The notes under the pieces: model-generated | Told to the model about the DNA's origin: nothing | Database searches by the model: none | What the model saw: the letters and a program-made list of their open reading frames with translations, nothing else | Part shown: positions 36,785 to 47,526 of the stretch, in pieces | Layout of the letters: each line of letters starts with the position of its first letter | How positions within the stretch are numbered: the first letter of the stretch is position 1 | From: Melastoma dodecandrum | Taxonomy: Eukaryota; Streptophyta; Magnoliopsida; Myrtales; Melastomataceae | Length of the DNA stretch: 64,000 bases | Assembly: GCA_029817715.1 (NCBI GenBank) | Contig: JARUPY010000391.1 | Location: 1-64,000 of the forward strand | Direction of reading: 5' to 3' | Program-made: the position numbers and the translations under genes

Positions 36785-39073
36785 TCATAATAGTTTGAGT
36801 TCACTGAGTATAGCGGTCGGCGTTTTGTATGATCCCTACCCCTGGCCTTGCGGCTCTCTCCGACACCGACATCAACTGGGATAGGTCTGTGTCCGGTTTG
36901 TTTGCCCGTTTCCGGTTCATTGACAATAGCTTTGTTCGCGACGGATTTTGTGTGCGTCAGAAAGCATGGTCGAGTGGAGGTTGTTGTGGCCTGCCTGCAG
37001 TTGTTTCTGTTATTAGTGAATAGGGCTCTAAAGTGTTTGCCCTGTTAGGATGTTGATCATATGCAAAATTTTACATGAGCAGCGAGTTATATAGCCCCTG
37101 CGTAAAACACATTAAGGAAGATGTACTTCTGGGCTATGCATATAGGCGATCAGTCTTAATAAAATCTCCCTCCCAATTCCAGAGCCAGTTATTCCCAACC
37201 ATAGAAGAAGACGACCTTTCCTGAAGAAGCGAACATTTAAGGCACCTTTAACTTTGGACTACTCATGGACCCTCCTCTTCTCCCATCAAGGTACACAAGG
37301 TTTCTTTTAATTGTCTATTCTGTTTCGAGTCGCTTAAGTAGTTGCTCGTCGCTACATGTCATGTTTGATGCATACATGCGGGTGACTTCATGCCCGTGTG
37401 CACGATAGAACCAGCGAAGATGTCGACGTGTACCAAAGTGTTCGAGAGAGGTGTTGGGCTTCTTGGCCTCCTTTAGATTTGTGTGACTTCCTCAATAGTA
37501 GCTGTTCCTATGATAAGAGGCAAAGGCGGCAAGAACCGAACACAGTGGATCTTGATGATGCAGGACTTTTTATCGCCCTGGTCCCTTGTTCAATAGTCCC
37601 TTCTGAACCCGTAAGCAAGAAATTACTCAAGCCTGTAGTCTTCTACCCGTCAATCTGTTGTGCAAGATAGAGTACCCGTGTTTCGTGTACCAAGTATTTC
37701 TTCTCTTCCAACCATCATCTCCTTTCGATCCTTGAATTCACATGGTTTAAGCATATGCATGATTAGCGACCCGGGCTAATGTTTTGCATGTAAAGAGGAG
37801 GCCTTAACAAACGTTTCTTTATGTTAACATGCAATCATGTCATGAGTAAGCTTGCATAAAGAAGACCAATAAGGGATAAGCACTAGTTAATTGCAAGTAA
37901 ACAGGACGTGAAGTGGATCAGTACAATAGTATTAGAGGATAGCACTTATGCAATTGTAGGAAAAGGATAAGCCAAATTTAGAGGAAATTACCTGTGAAAA
38001 TCACTTAATTTACAGTACAACTGAAGCCATCACATTCACGAACAATGTGTAGAGATAAAACATCTTCACTGTGATATCCTCTCCACGGTCTGCGACAGGA
38101 CCGGCATAAGAGCATAATTGTCCAGAACAGCCCAAGTGACGCCATAGTGAAAGCTGCAAAGCAGGTGCATTTCCTTCTTTCCAATAGATCTTCATCCATT
38201 GATGATGTTTTCAATGAACTTCATATCCCGACGGAAGAACGAAACATACTGTAGTTCAACATCTCAATTACTCAGCTGAGATTATTGAGCTTGTTAGTTT
38301 TCTTTCTCCACCTATATATGTTGGCTGCAGTTTATGGCAAGCAGAACAAGTGGCATACAACAGTGGATGAACTATGTGAAGCTGCTAGCTTTGTTTTATT
38401 GGTTCCTACTTCCTAGTCATTTAGCAAGTGTTTTTCCTTCATTCAATGTCTGCCATTTAGCTAGTGATTCACCACCTTTTTTTCTTTTTGGTCGGTAAGG
38501 GGTGCTTATATTAAAGTAGAAATAAATAGAGCTTTACAGAGAGTCATAGGGTCAGTCCCATACCATCCCAAAATGAAATACAAGCCCCTAGGAGAGATCC
38601 AGAAGAACCTTACTGCTAAGACAGAAAATCAGTGGTCGAGATTTCAGTCATCCCTTAACTAAGGATTTATACACTTCTGGGCAATATCATAAGTCACTTC
38701 AACTGGGATTATCACAACCTTGTTGCTGAGTAGAGCAGTGGCCGGAGCCTGAAATTTAAGGGTCCTCTTAGTCTCTTACCTATTCTAACTCATGTTCTAT
38801 AAGTTACCTGGAGCTCAATGCCTGTGCTTTTTCTATAGCGGAGGGAGTTTTTCTCAAGGTTCTGTTTCAAGTTTATTGCTGAAGGCTTGTGCGCACTCAT
38901 GTTGATTTGTCGTAGCGTTGTGTGTATTCATGTGGGAAAATGTATTGATTTCGTCCTAGTTTCTTTGGCTAGAAAATTGTTAAATTCGCATAGCAAATTT
39001 TTTCCCTTTGTCTGGATTGTCTGTAACTTTGATTGGATTTCTCTTACGTAGCTCCACTTGCTTCTCCTTGCAG
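36785..39073. other. No supported gene; possible decayed sequence upstream of MED21 exons
   Basis: I searched this stretch for the N-terminal exons of MED21 and did not find them. Short open frames at 36829-37023 and 37398-37670 show no recognisable domain. At 38480-38650 a T run followed by a GGTCGGTAAGGGGTGCTTAT segment resembles a reversed retroposon tail, but I cannot assign it. Confidence 0.3.
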
Positions 39074-39588
39074 TTTGATTCTTTAGTTGCAGCCATTCCC
39101 CTGGCCAGGGGAGGTGAAGAGGCACAGCTAAAACGAATTGTGGAGCTTCAGGTGTGTACATTTGCAGCAGACCTTATTCATTTCCTTAACTATGGTTTCC
39201 CAGATTTCGTTAAGAGGACCTTATGGACCATCTTGATAGGCGGAAAATGATTCCATGGGTCAAGAACTTCAGAAGCAATTAGAGGATGCAGGTGATTCTC
39301 TCGCTCACCAATTCCCTCCCTAAGTGGTTATTTTGCTCGTGTATCTCCTGTTTATTCGCATCTTTTATGCAAGCTATGTTTGTGATTTAACCTGATTAAA
39401 GTAACTGACCAAGCTCATCATGGTGAGAGCTTTCGGAATTGCCTCTTGTCCTCCCATCTTTCCATGAGGATCCCACGTCCCAAACACTCACTTGTTTTAC
39501 ATCGACAACAGAGAAGGAGCTAAACCAGGTTCAGGAATTATTCAGCAGAGTCCCCGATAACCAGTTCAATACAAAGAAACCTGACTGA
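39074..39588 (+). pseudogene. MED21: MED21 C-terminal exons (5'-truncated gene)
   Basis: Mediator subunit 21 is part of the middle module that links activators to RNA polymerase II. Three exons fit: 39074-39151 (FDSLVAAIPLARGGEEAQL to VELQ), 39240-39291 (AENDSMGQELQKQLEDA) and 39512-39588 (EKELNQVQELFSRV to KKPD, stop). All borders are GT-AG and the frame is open. This is the C-terminal coiled-coil half of plant MED21. The N-terminal part (normally starting MDIISQLQEQVN) was not found upstream, so this is probably a truncated copy. A far-upstream first exon is possible. Confidence 0.75.
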
Positions 39589-39947
39589 GCTGGCACCAGG
39601 CATTATCATTGCTGCAGGTTTAGGAGCCTTTGAGATTCTTCTAGGGCTGTCGTTGAATATAGTGATTTTTTTAATGAATAAAAAATTATTGAACTGTTGT
39701 TGTGTTTCGGTGAATGAAGTCAAAATGAATACACTCTTTCCAACTTTCTTATTTTGAAATCAGGGTTTGCAATTGGTAGATATTACTTCGAAGATGGTAA
39801 ATGTCTTGACACAGATTAACAAAGACATTTCACAAGTTCATTTACAAAATCACATATTTTCGGGCATCCCTCACCATGTCTCTTCGGGGGTTGTTTTTCC
39901 TCATCAGTTTCATCTCCTCAAGCGGCGATGACATCTCGATCTCCTGA

Positions 39948-40404
39948 CTTAGTGGAAAGCCTCACCCCAAGAGCTAGCTTTTGGGGTCGAGAAGGCCCAA
40001 CAACACCTAACAGTGGTATCAAAGCCCAGTCAACAACAATTTCCCGAAATTCCAGAGAGTGGATGGTTAAAGCCCACAAACCCGATGTGTGAAGGGGGAG
40101 ATGTTGGGTATCCCACATCGGTTGTGGAAGGGACTGGGTACTCACTTGTAAGTGGAAGTGAAAGCCTCACCCCTCACCCCATGAGCTAGCTTTTGGAGTC
40201 GAGAAGGCCTAACATCAGCCAAATGGTATTAAGCCTTTCCCCGAAATGCTGGGAGAGTGGATGGTTAAAAGCCCACCCCGATGTATGAAGGGGGAGATTG
40301 TTGGTTATCCCACATCGATTGTGGAAGGGGTTGGGTGCTCATTTATAAGTGTGAGGGAAAGCCTCACACCAAGAGCTAGCTTTTTGGGTCGAGAAGGCCC
40401 AACA
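39948..40404 (+). mobile_element. TRIM-type retroelement array: LTR-int-LTR-int-LTR
   Basis: Complete LTRs at 40102-40214 and 40299-40404 start TGTTGG and end AACA, with TATCCCACATCG near the start and GAGCTAGCTTTT near the end. A 5'-truncated LTR ends at 40002. Each LTR is followed by a short internal part with a primer binding site like that of initiator tRNA-Met (TGGTATCAAAGCC at 40014, TGGTATTAAGCC at 40225). A purine tract (GAAGGGGGAGA) lies before the next LTR. No coding capacity, as expected for TRIMs. Confidence 0.85.
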
Positions 40405-40440
40405 GCACCGAACATCTATCTACATCAATCCTGAAGAGCA

Positions 40441-40659
40441 TTAGGCTGAACGGCGAAGGCCCGATGGGATGTTGGGACGGGGAACTGCGGATGAAGAACA
40501 TTCGGCATGGTTATGAGCGGCAGGTTCTTGAAAGGATAACAAAGAGGCAGCCGCATCGGAAGCTTGGATGAGATTGTTGGAGTCAGGAAGGGGAGCTAAC
40601 AACTCATCCCCAGTCCAAGAATCGAAATCAAAGGCGCCATCGGAAGGCTCTGACGCCAT
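40441..40659 (-). CDS. Hypothetical 72-aa acidic protein, possibly a truncated gene
   Basis: Open frame starting MASEPSDGAFDFDSWTGDEL, Ser/Ala/Pro-rich, ending GLRRSA shortly before the TRIM array. The acidic, aromatic N-terminus looks like the start of a transcription factor activation region, but I do not recognise the family and no DNA-binding domain follows. Upstream promoter features and a leader are well formed, so the frame could be a real first exon whose continuation was lost by TRIM insertion. Confidence 0.4.
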   Translation of the reverse strand: MASEPSDGAFDFDSWTGDELLAPLPDSNNLIQASDAAASLLSFQEPAAHNHAECSSSAVPRPNIPSGLRRSA

Positions 40660-40749
40660 TAGAATGCGAAATGATTGAAAACAGAGGTCTCAAAGCAAGA
40701 AGGAAGCAGGAGGAAGGATGTATGGGGGGAGGGGGCGATGGCTTCCTCC

Positions 40750-40792
40750 CTCATTTTTATAGTTATGCCTTAGTAAAGCGACACGTGGACAT
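40750..40792 (-). promoter_or_regulatory. TATA box and ACGTG motif for the 72-aa frame
   Basis: On the minus strand CTATAAAAATG lies about 95 nt before the start codon, and a CCACGTGTC motif (G-box/ABRE-like) about 25 nt further upstream. Position and order fit a core promoter; activity is inferred. Confidence 0.45.
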
Positions 40793-41090
40793 AACCATCG
40801 GACCTTAATTCGAAAAGTAAGCAAACACAAATATTAATCATTGGATCCTCCCACCTAAATTTAATTGTATACAAATGGAAAAACACATGTGTCTCCGAGA
40901 CAATATTCCTTCGGCAAAAACCATGACTCGACCTTCAGTTTTCAAAAAACCTTGAATTTTTATTTGGCTAATATTGTATTCTAGAGATAATTAGAGCAGA
41001 AGGAGCTAACAATGTGGTCAAACGAGGCCAAAATGATCGCTTTGCTCCTAACCCTTCCTTTTTGCTCTCGCCGGCCATCCTTGTTATTGA

Positions 41091-41463
41091 GAGTATTGTT
41101 TCTAAATAATGTTGGTTCGGAAATTATTTCGTCAAATACCGTCGGAAGTTTATAAATTCCGTGACTAAGGTAGCAAAATCGGCCCTCAAAGGCCGACTTC
41201 GATCATTAAGGAAGACGGCCTTTGTAAGGCCGATTTCATAATCTCATATCGAAGTCGCCCTCTGTCATCCATCTCATCCACATGAAGTCGTCCTAAGGCC
41301 GATTTCTCAACACTTAAACAAAAAAAATGTTTTCTTAAAGTCAGCCTTTGTAAAACCGACATCCATAAGGCCGATTTTGGTACCTTAGTCAACGAATTTC
41401 GAAAGTTGCGACCTTATTTTGACAAAATAGTTGTCGGACCCACGTTATTTAAGAACAAAACTC
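41091..41463. mobile_element. 373-bp non-coding family-A MULE (old)
   Basis: Left end GAGTATTGTTTCTAAATAAT, right end reverse complement finishing GAACAAAACTC. Perfect 10-bp target duplication ttgttattga at 41081-41090 and 41464-41473. Interior has mutated GTCGGCC/GGCCGAC hairpins (41180-41385). The short frame on the minus strand is just translated hairpin sequence. Confidence 0.9.
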
Positions 41464-41599
41464 TTGTTATTGACACCTAACATTGATAGATTTGCATTCC
41501 ATAATTAATTACGGTGGTACTACTACTTGTAGTAATTACAATGAGAAGAATGAATTACTTTGAGAACTTTTCTAGCTCTCATGATGTCTCGTGGGATAT

Positions 41600-42740
41600 A
41601 CGGCACCGGCTTACCATTGATGCATATGTGAATGCGTTCGGAATTCGCTCCCCTACACGACTCTCGGTGCAACCATGTGTCCTTGGCCTGCTGCAGTAAA
41701 GCAAGCTGCAACTGACGTATCTCCTCGGCCGGGCAATTCCCTTTACTCGAGATAAGTCCACAAGCCGCACAAGGCTTATATTCGGGGATGCCTGTAGTAT
41801 AAACTCCAAGAGGTTGAGCTCTAAGAATTGATTCGAGAAATGGAAAACCCCAACACACAGATTTCGGGGAGGTGGAGGCACCCCATCTGTCTTCCTGAAA
41901 GCAGCTATTCGGATCCTCTACATCATCTGGCGCTGTACTTTCTCGGAACTAAAAGAGAATGGAATAGGAAAAAAAAAGATAGGGCAAAGAAAGAATCAAT
42001 GCAGAAATCAAAATACATAAAGTTAAATAATGCTCATAGAAAGAGACTTCTCAAGTGTGAAAAACTCTTTAGCATGCACAATAGTGACTGCAACTCTCGC
42101 CTCCACGTAGGGTCAGTCCCCGCCCCAAGTGATGTCAAGTTAGGAAATCTGAATGGCAATATGCCCGGGACATGACCCTGTATCAAGTATTACACAAAGC
42201 TGGTCACATACAATACATCTCGAGTACTGATTTGAGTAGTGGGGGTGGGTGTACCTTCAAGAAGTGAGCCCGCAAATGGAGAATTTTGACGTAGTCTAGA
42301 GTGCTCGAGGTCTCCCTGCTTTTGTCGCTCCATGTAAAGGCATAAATGAGTCAAGCTTTGTGTGTGCATGATGATCAATTTATCAAACACGCCATCGAAC
42401 ATGAATTGAAAGAGCCGCGGTGCCTCAATCTTGAGAGATGGAAAGTATGTTTTTTTGTGGCGGTAGGACAATATCTCTAGGAGTGGGCAACTCTTGACGA
42501 GGTACTAAAATCTCTCTTGTTGCATTGGGGTCGACAGCAAAGTAAGTGTCCTCAGGCCTTTGAATACGTTACCAAAGGACAAAGGTAAATGATCAAGCGA
42601 GCAGCTGAGAAGCTCCAGCATTTTCAATCCCCTCAACTCGAGGAGGGATGGGTACATCTTGTATCGGCGGTCGGAACTGCTCCATAAAATTAGCGCAAAT
42701 TCCTTTAGGAGGCAACTCGATAGACGGAGCACCCACTGAA
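41600..42740 (-). pseudogene. F-box/LRR-type protein remnant
   Basis: At 42505-42732 (minus) a leucine-rich segment reads LLELRGLKMLELLSCSLDHL and FKGLRTLTLLSTPMQQERF. An in-frame TAG follows, then YLVKSCPLLEILSYRHKKTY continues with APRLFQFMFDGVFDK. This is the order seen in plant F-box/FBD/LRR proteins (SCPLLE and 'APxL' motifs). A second segment at about 41590-41860 (FSNQFLELNLLEFILQASPN) may be its C-terminal part. No F-box is visible; the 5' half is replaced by the family-B remnant. Could alternatively be an LRR fragment of another class. Confidence 0.5.
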
Positions 42741-42749
42741 CAATATCGG

Positions 42750-43797
42750 GTTTCGGGTGGCTAATCTCAACCTTCGGGTTTTGAAAACCCGCCCCTTGCT
42801 AGAATTTTGTCAAATTAAAAAACTAATTACTACAAACCTCTATTTAATTCAACAACCAAACAATAAAACAATCCATGTTTGAAAAAAGTCAAACGATATC
42901 ATAAAAGTTGAATAATATCCAAAAGTGAAGTATAACGTTTATCACATCACTGATTTCCCATACGCCTACTCGATCTCATTCTCACATAAGGCATGATCAT
43001 GGGATCAAGGACGCGAGGCTGCTCCGATGAATCCTCTGGATACAGTTGCGTGATTTGAGAAGATCCTTCTCCTTGATATGAATCAGTGTACTTGAAAATC
43101 TTATATTAGTTGAGTTCCGAGAGTTTAACTCAAACGAACATCAGAGTTGTAGTGGACATACCCGAATTCTCTCGCGCCTTTAATCGGAGCTCCTAGGGTT
43201 GAACTGGAACCAACTTCGAAGTGAGGTGTGCAATAATCGGCCTCCAGATGTGTTATTTGCGAGATGAGCATGCCCTCTACGACTTCATTGCCCTCCTCGT
43301 CAAATGTGGGGTCCTCATATGCCGATGGCACGTCCTCATCTTCCTTCCCTTCTTCCGTGTTCTCCTATTCGGCCATGTGCGAATCATCTTCGTCCATAGG
43401 TTGTCCAGCCTGTGGCAGCATGAATTCAATCGCAGGTTGATCTCCCAGCCCGCCGGTGCGACCATATAATCGTACCGGTGCATATTCCCTCATCATCTCC
43501 ATTGATTCCTCGGCAAGATACACGATGTCGAGCTGAGTGGAGTGAAGCTTAATCTTTCGAAAATTCCTCATCTACATCACAAATAAACACAACACAAATA
43601 AATATCGATTGTAGTAGGATAATATAATGTAAAATGTAAACGACTTACCATAACCCCTAACATAGAGCCAGGTTTTCAAAATTCGCCATCTTTGTATTTT
43701 GAAACGCGCCCCTTCAACGGTAAAATCGTATTTTACGAAACTGAGACCGTATTTCACAATTTTTTTTTAAAACTAACCGTATTTTCGTACAAAACTC
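42750..43797 (-). mobile_element. Family-B MULE remnant with PMD C-terminus
   Basis: Right terminal repeat ends TACAAAACTC at 43797, preceded by the CGCGCCCC / CCGTATTT blocks typical of family B. Fragments of the GGGTTTTGAAAACCCGCCCC type appear at 42775-42797. No matching left GAGTTTTGTAC end was found, so the left side is deleted or lies within diverged sequence. Contains the PMD gene tail on the minus strand. Confidence 0.75.
42958..43571 (-). pseudogene. PMD protein gene, 3' end only
   Basis: Minus-strand frames align in order with the C-terminal exon of the other PMD genes: EEYAPVRLYGR-like at about 43470, a shortened acidic region, EVGSSSTLGAP near 43200, then SSQITQLYPEDSS near 43040. 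Frames are interrupted and the PMD core itself is missing. Explains the open frames on both strands in this segment. Confidence 0.65.
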
Positions 43798-43919
43798 TTC
43801 ATTCCTCACTATATATATATAAATAACATATCATTGTCGAGATTGCCTCTCTTAAAGCTCCTACCGTCCCAACAATACATGAAAGTAGGGACAAAGGCAT
43901 CCCACGCATGCAGTCGGCT

Positions 43920-44330
43920 AGCCTATAAATTTTGTTAGCTTACTGACATGCCACCACAGCACTCTTGGGGAATTCGTCGTTGAACAATAAATGCCACCAC
44001 GCCCGCTTGGCGAATTCACACATAATGCACGTCGAAGATCTCGTTACACCAATTGCATGCAATGTGTCCCTCAGTCGACTCTTGGATGTAGGAAGCTGAA
44101 TCTTAGAGGTAGATACTTATTCCATATTACTGTCGCCCAAAGCATGACATGAGTTTTGGATATAAGGGTGGACCATGGCAATGGTAAAACCTACCTCCCT
44201 AAGCTTCGAAAGCAGATGCCTGAAACTCTACATTTATCACTCCATTTGACCTCTGCTTTCCGGTTGTCACCTTTCGTATCAAACCACAAGAAATTTTTCA
44301 TGAGTTTGTCCCCGCTTTACACATACATCG
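43920..44330 (-). pseudogene. LINE reverse-transcriptase C-terminal remnant
   Basis: One frame reads KNFLWFDTKGDNRKAEVKW followed by DKCRVSGICFRSL, the connection segment of plant LINE reverse transcriptases. Another frame just downstream reads LPTSKSRLRDTL and CIMCEFAKRAWWHL, the zinc-binding RVT tail. The two are offset by frameshifts and no upstream RT core was found. A short, old, non-functional relic. Confidence 0.65.
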
Positions 44331-44683
44331 TGTAAAGTACCGAGTTTACTAGCTGGACTCACGCCGTATAAGATAATCACATTCCGTCGTAGGAACAAAG
44401 CAGGTCGAAGTTTAAAAAATAACATATCGAGCCCTTTTTAGTTTAAGGAGGCACTTTTGACCAATTAGGTCATTTTAACTTTTGTTGGCTAAGTATTTTA
44501 AGGTCTTTTTCATTTTTTCATCAAAGTCGCGTCTTTATGTTTGATGAATATTTAATTCACTAATATAAAAACGAGTTTTAAAAATACATTCAAATGACAG
44601 TTATAAGTTTTGAAAACCTTTTTAAAATAATAGACGAAATGATAAATACGTAATTTTTTAAATTTCGAACTACATATTTTAAA

Positions 44684-45270
44684 GGCAAATTATCAATTTA
44701 TGGCCTCAAGTTTGAGCCAATTTTCTGTTTTATCATTAACTTAGTTTGTTATATAATTTTGTCCCCAACTTTTGTTTTTATTTTGATTTTGACCAATCTT
44801 GAATTTTATCGTGCGTAAGCCAAACAGATCTTAATAGACAATTTTCATTTATCGACTAAAAAGGAAAAAAAAATTCAAAAAATAGGAAATAATATTGAAA
44901 CCTCTCATTTGTATTTTTTTTATAAAATTTTGATGGACAAATCAAGTGAATTGGAAGCAGAAGTTAACGATAGTTGCTGAAGTTGTCAAAAAATATGAAA
45001 AATCGATGAAGGTCGGATGATGTTCTATTATGGGGTGACTACTACGGATAAAGTAGATTATGTGACGAACGAATGAGAGGTCGAAAATCAACTATTATAA
45101 GACACGGGTCAGACTATATTAAGGTCTTGTTTGGCTTTCGCTAAAAGAAATTCATGATTGACCAAAATAAAAATAAAAATAAAAGTTTGTGATAAAATTA
45201 TATAATAAACTAAGTTAATGACAAAACAGTAAGTTGACTCAAAGTTGAGGGCATAAACGTATATTTTGCC
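44684..45270. mobile_element. 587-bp MITE with long terminal inverted repeats, copy 2
   Basis: Same family as 24337-24922: starts GGCAAATTATCAATTTATGG, ends TATATTTTGCC, arms of about 150 bp. Perfect 9-bp target duplication tattttaaa at 44675-44683 and 45271-45279. It ends 100 bp before the start codon of the RH39-like gene. Confidence 0.93.
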
Positions 45271-45370
45271 TATTTTAAAAACTAATCGTGTTCGAAAACC
45301 TTTGCGAACACGCGTGTATATATATGAACACAAATCAATTCCAGGGTTAGGCTAATTGACAGAAGCGGCG

Positions 45371-46991
45371 ATGAGAAGATCCATCACCAGATTGCTACAG
45401 CAGTCATCGAGGGGGTCTGTGTCCACCGCTGTCCCTCCTCCCTGTAAGAAGAAGAACAAACCCACAACCACCACCACCACAAGCACAGCCAACTCGAATC
45501 CTAAGTCCAAGAGGGATTCATTCATCCTCCAGAGGTTCAAGCTCAGGCACCTCGATGGCGCGGCCACTTCCCCTGTCAACAAGAGCATTATTCCGAATGT
45601 GCCGCCGTCAACTCCGGACGGAAGAAACCCTCTATGCCAGCCACCGCCACTGGCCTCGACCGTAACAGGCGACAGCGAGGTTGTTTCGGGGTTTGGAGGG
45701 CTGGGTTTGAGCGAGGAGCTTGACGCGGCTTGCAAGGAGATGGGGATGGTTGTGCCCAGTGAGGTCATGTGCGAGGGGATCCCTGAGATTCTGAAAGGGA
45801 GAAGCTTGATCGTGTCATCTCATCCTGGGTTTTCCAGAACGCTCGCTTACTTGTTGCCCCTGTTTCAGGTAATTGAACTTAGTCTCGAACGGATGGTGTT
45901 TTGGGCAGTGAGGACCGCTGTTTCAAGATTGGATTTTTTTTTTAATGATTTTTGTGTTTTGACTCTGACTCTGACTCTGGCAGCTTTTGAGAAGGGATGC
46001 TGCGTTGTTTTGCGTCCAGCAGCGGCACCCAAGAGCAATTGTATTGTGCAGATCAGCTGAGCAATGCGATATGGTGAGTTCATTAGAAGAGTTCGTTTGA
46101 TTTGTTCATGTTAGGATGACGACAACTCATACTGGAGCTTACCATTTTTGTGTGGGCAAATTAGGTGTTCGAGACAGCTAAATTCATCAACCAACATGTA
46201 CGTCGTAAGCCAGCAGGAAAAAGTGTTGGCACTCAAGTCGGGGGAAATAAGGAATGTTCGTCGAATGCTGCAATTGGCATGCTCGTTGGAACGCCTGAAG
46301 AGATCCTCCGACAGATTGATGACGGGGATATTGTGGTCACTGATGTGAGATACTTGGTACGTCAGGGTTTAAACATGTGAATTAATCGTCTGTTAACTAA
46401 TTAAATCCTCCACTGCTAGAACCAGGAAATTTGCTCATCCTAGTAGGCCATTAGGATTTCATTAGAGAACAGCCGATGGAGAAATTCCTAGATGTCTTTC
46501 CAGGAGTTACTGAGTTACGGATTTATGCTTCATTGACTGTAAATCAGATAACCCAATCATTGGCTAGGTTGTGGATGAGGCAGACGTCCTACTGCATAGT
46601 CCCTGCTTTGCCGCTATCCCCAAAAGATTAACCCAATTGAAGACCATTAATGAATCGAGCGAATGGAAATTTCAAACAATATTAGTCACTTCTCCCATCT
46701 CAAAGGTATGCCTATCTTAATTCTGCCATTCATAATTCTAAATTCTACGATTCTTTTCGGCAGAGGTTCCTCCCTTTTAGTAATTGTCAAAGACATAACG
46801 AGACGAGATGACAGGTGCTTGAAAAGCATCTCGTGGAGCCTCTCGAGTGGGACCAGTCTGGAGAAGTCGCGGCCGTAATCCTGGAAATCGGGCAAGATGA
46901 TGTTATTCAGCTTATGGAAACTCCCAGTGCACTGAAGACTAAATTGTCGGAAGCCTTGGACTCGTTCAGCACGTCTACATCAGGATCATGA
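45371..46991 (+). CDS. Short DEAD-box RNA helicase-like protein (RH39-related), no C-terminal helicase domain
   Basis: Five exons join with GT-AG borders and no stop: 45371-45868, 45984-46073, 46165-46356, 46568-46705, 46815-46991, 364 aa. The N-terminus (MRRSITRLLQQSSRG) looks like an organelle transit peptide. A Q-motif-like region (GLGLSEELDAACKEMG) leads into ILKGRSLIVSSHPGFSRTLAYLLPLFQ-type sequence where the Walker A residues GSGKT are absent. Motif II survives as VVDEADVLL, and VTSPIS stands where SAT normally is. The HELICc domain is missing altogether; residues after 305 do not match it. RH39 itself is a chloroplast rRNA-processing helicase. This protein probably cannot hydrolyse ATP in the normal way. 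Alternatives: a recent truncated duplicate, or a retained pseudo-enzyme. Confidence 0.82.
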
Positions 46992-47358
46992 GGGATATTT
47001 CTGTTCAGATTTTCTGCTGGGTTCAAGGTAAAAGAATGTGCAGTGTGAGTTCATATTCTTGTGTCATGGAATGTGAGATCACTCGGTGTATATATATATA
47101 TTCTCAGATGTATTGACTTGACCATTTCCTCATTATTGATACAAATTTGGACAACACCATTCAATACACAAGAGTACAGTAGAGCATATTGAATTCACCA
47201 GTTCTTCTATGCAACTCCTACTCGAGAACTGGATAAGATCGTCACTTTGGTCCCTTATTCAAGTGTATAACTAACACGGCCGTGGCCGGTGTGTTTATTA
47301 TGTGTACGTCAAATAAACTGAATCTACTATTGTTGTAAGAAATGATGGAGGTAGCAAG
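46992..47358. other. 3' flank of the RH39-like gene
   Basis: Contains a (TA) run at 47090-47100 and no coding signal. Probably 3' UTR and spacer. Confidence 0.35.
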
Positions 47359-47526
47359 ATGTTAAGGCTGGTGGTGATCCTCATGATTGCATGGCATAGC
47401 CCGGCAACGGAGGCCGGATCAATTAAGTGCTTGCTCAAATGCCAGGTCGTGTGTCTCGCCACTCATGGTTCCTGGTCCATGGTGACGCAACGTCGTGCCT
47501 ACTTGAATGATTTCTGTTTGGCATGA
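47359..47526 (+). pseudogene. Decayed copy of the secreted cysteine-rich peptide gene
   Basis: Open frame of 55 codons beginning MLRLVVILMIAWHSPATEAG, with a signal-peptide-like start and the first CLLKCQVVC spacing of the intact relative at 49019-49267. After that the cysteine pattern is lost and the frame ends early, suggesting a frameshifted, shortened copy. Could instead be a diverged short peptide gene. Confidence 0.5.
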
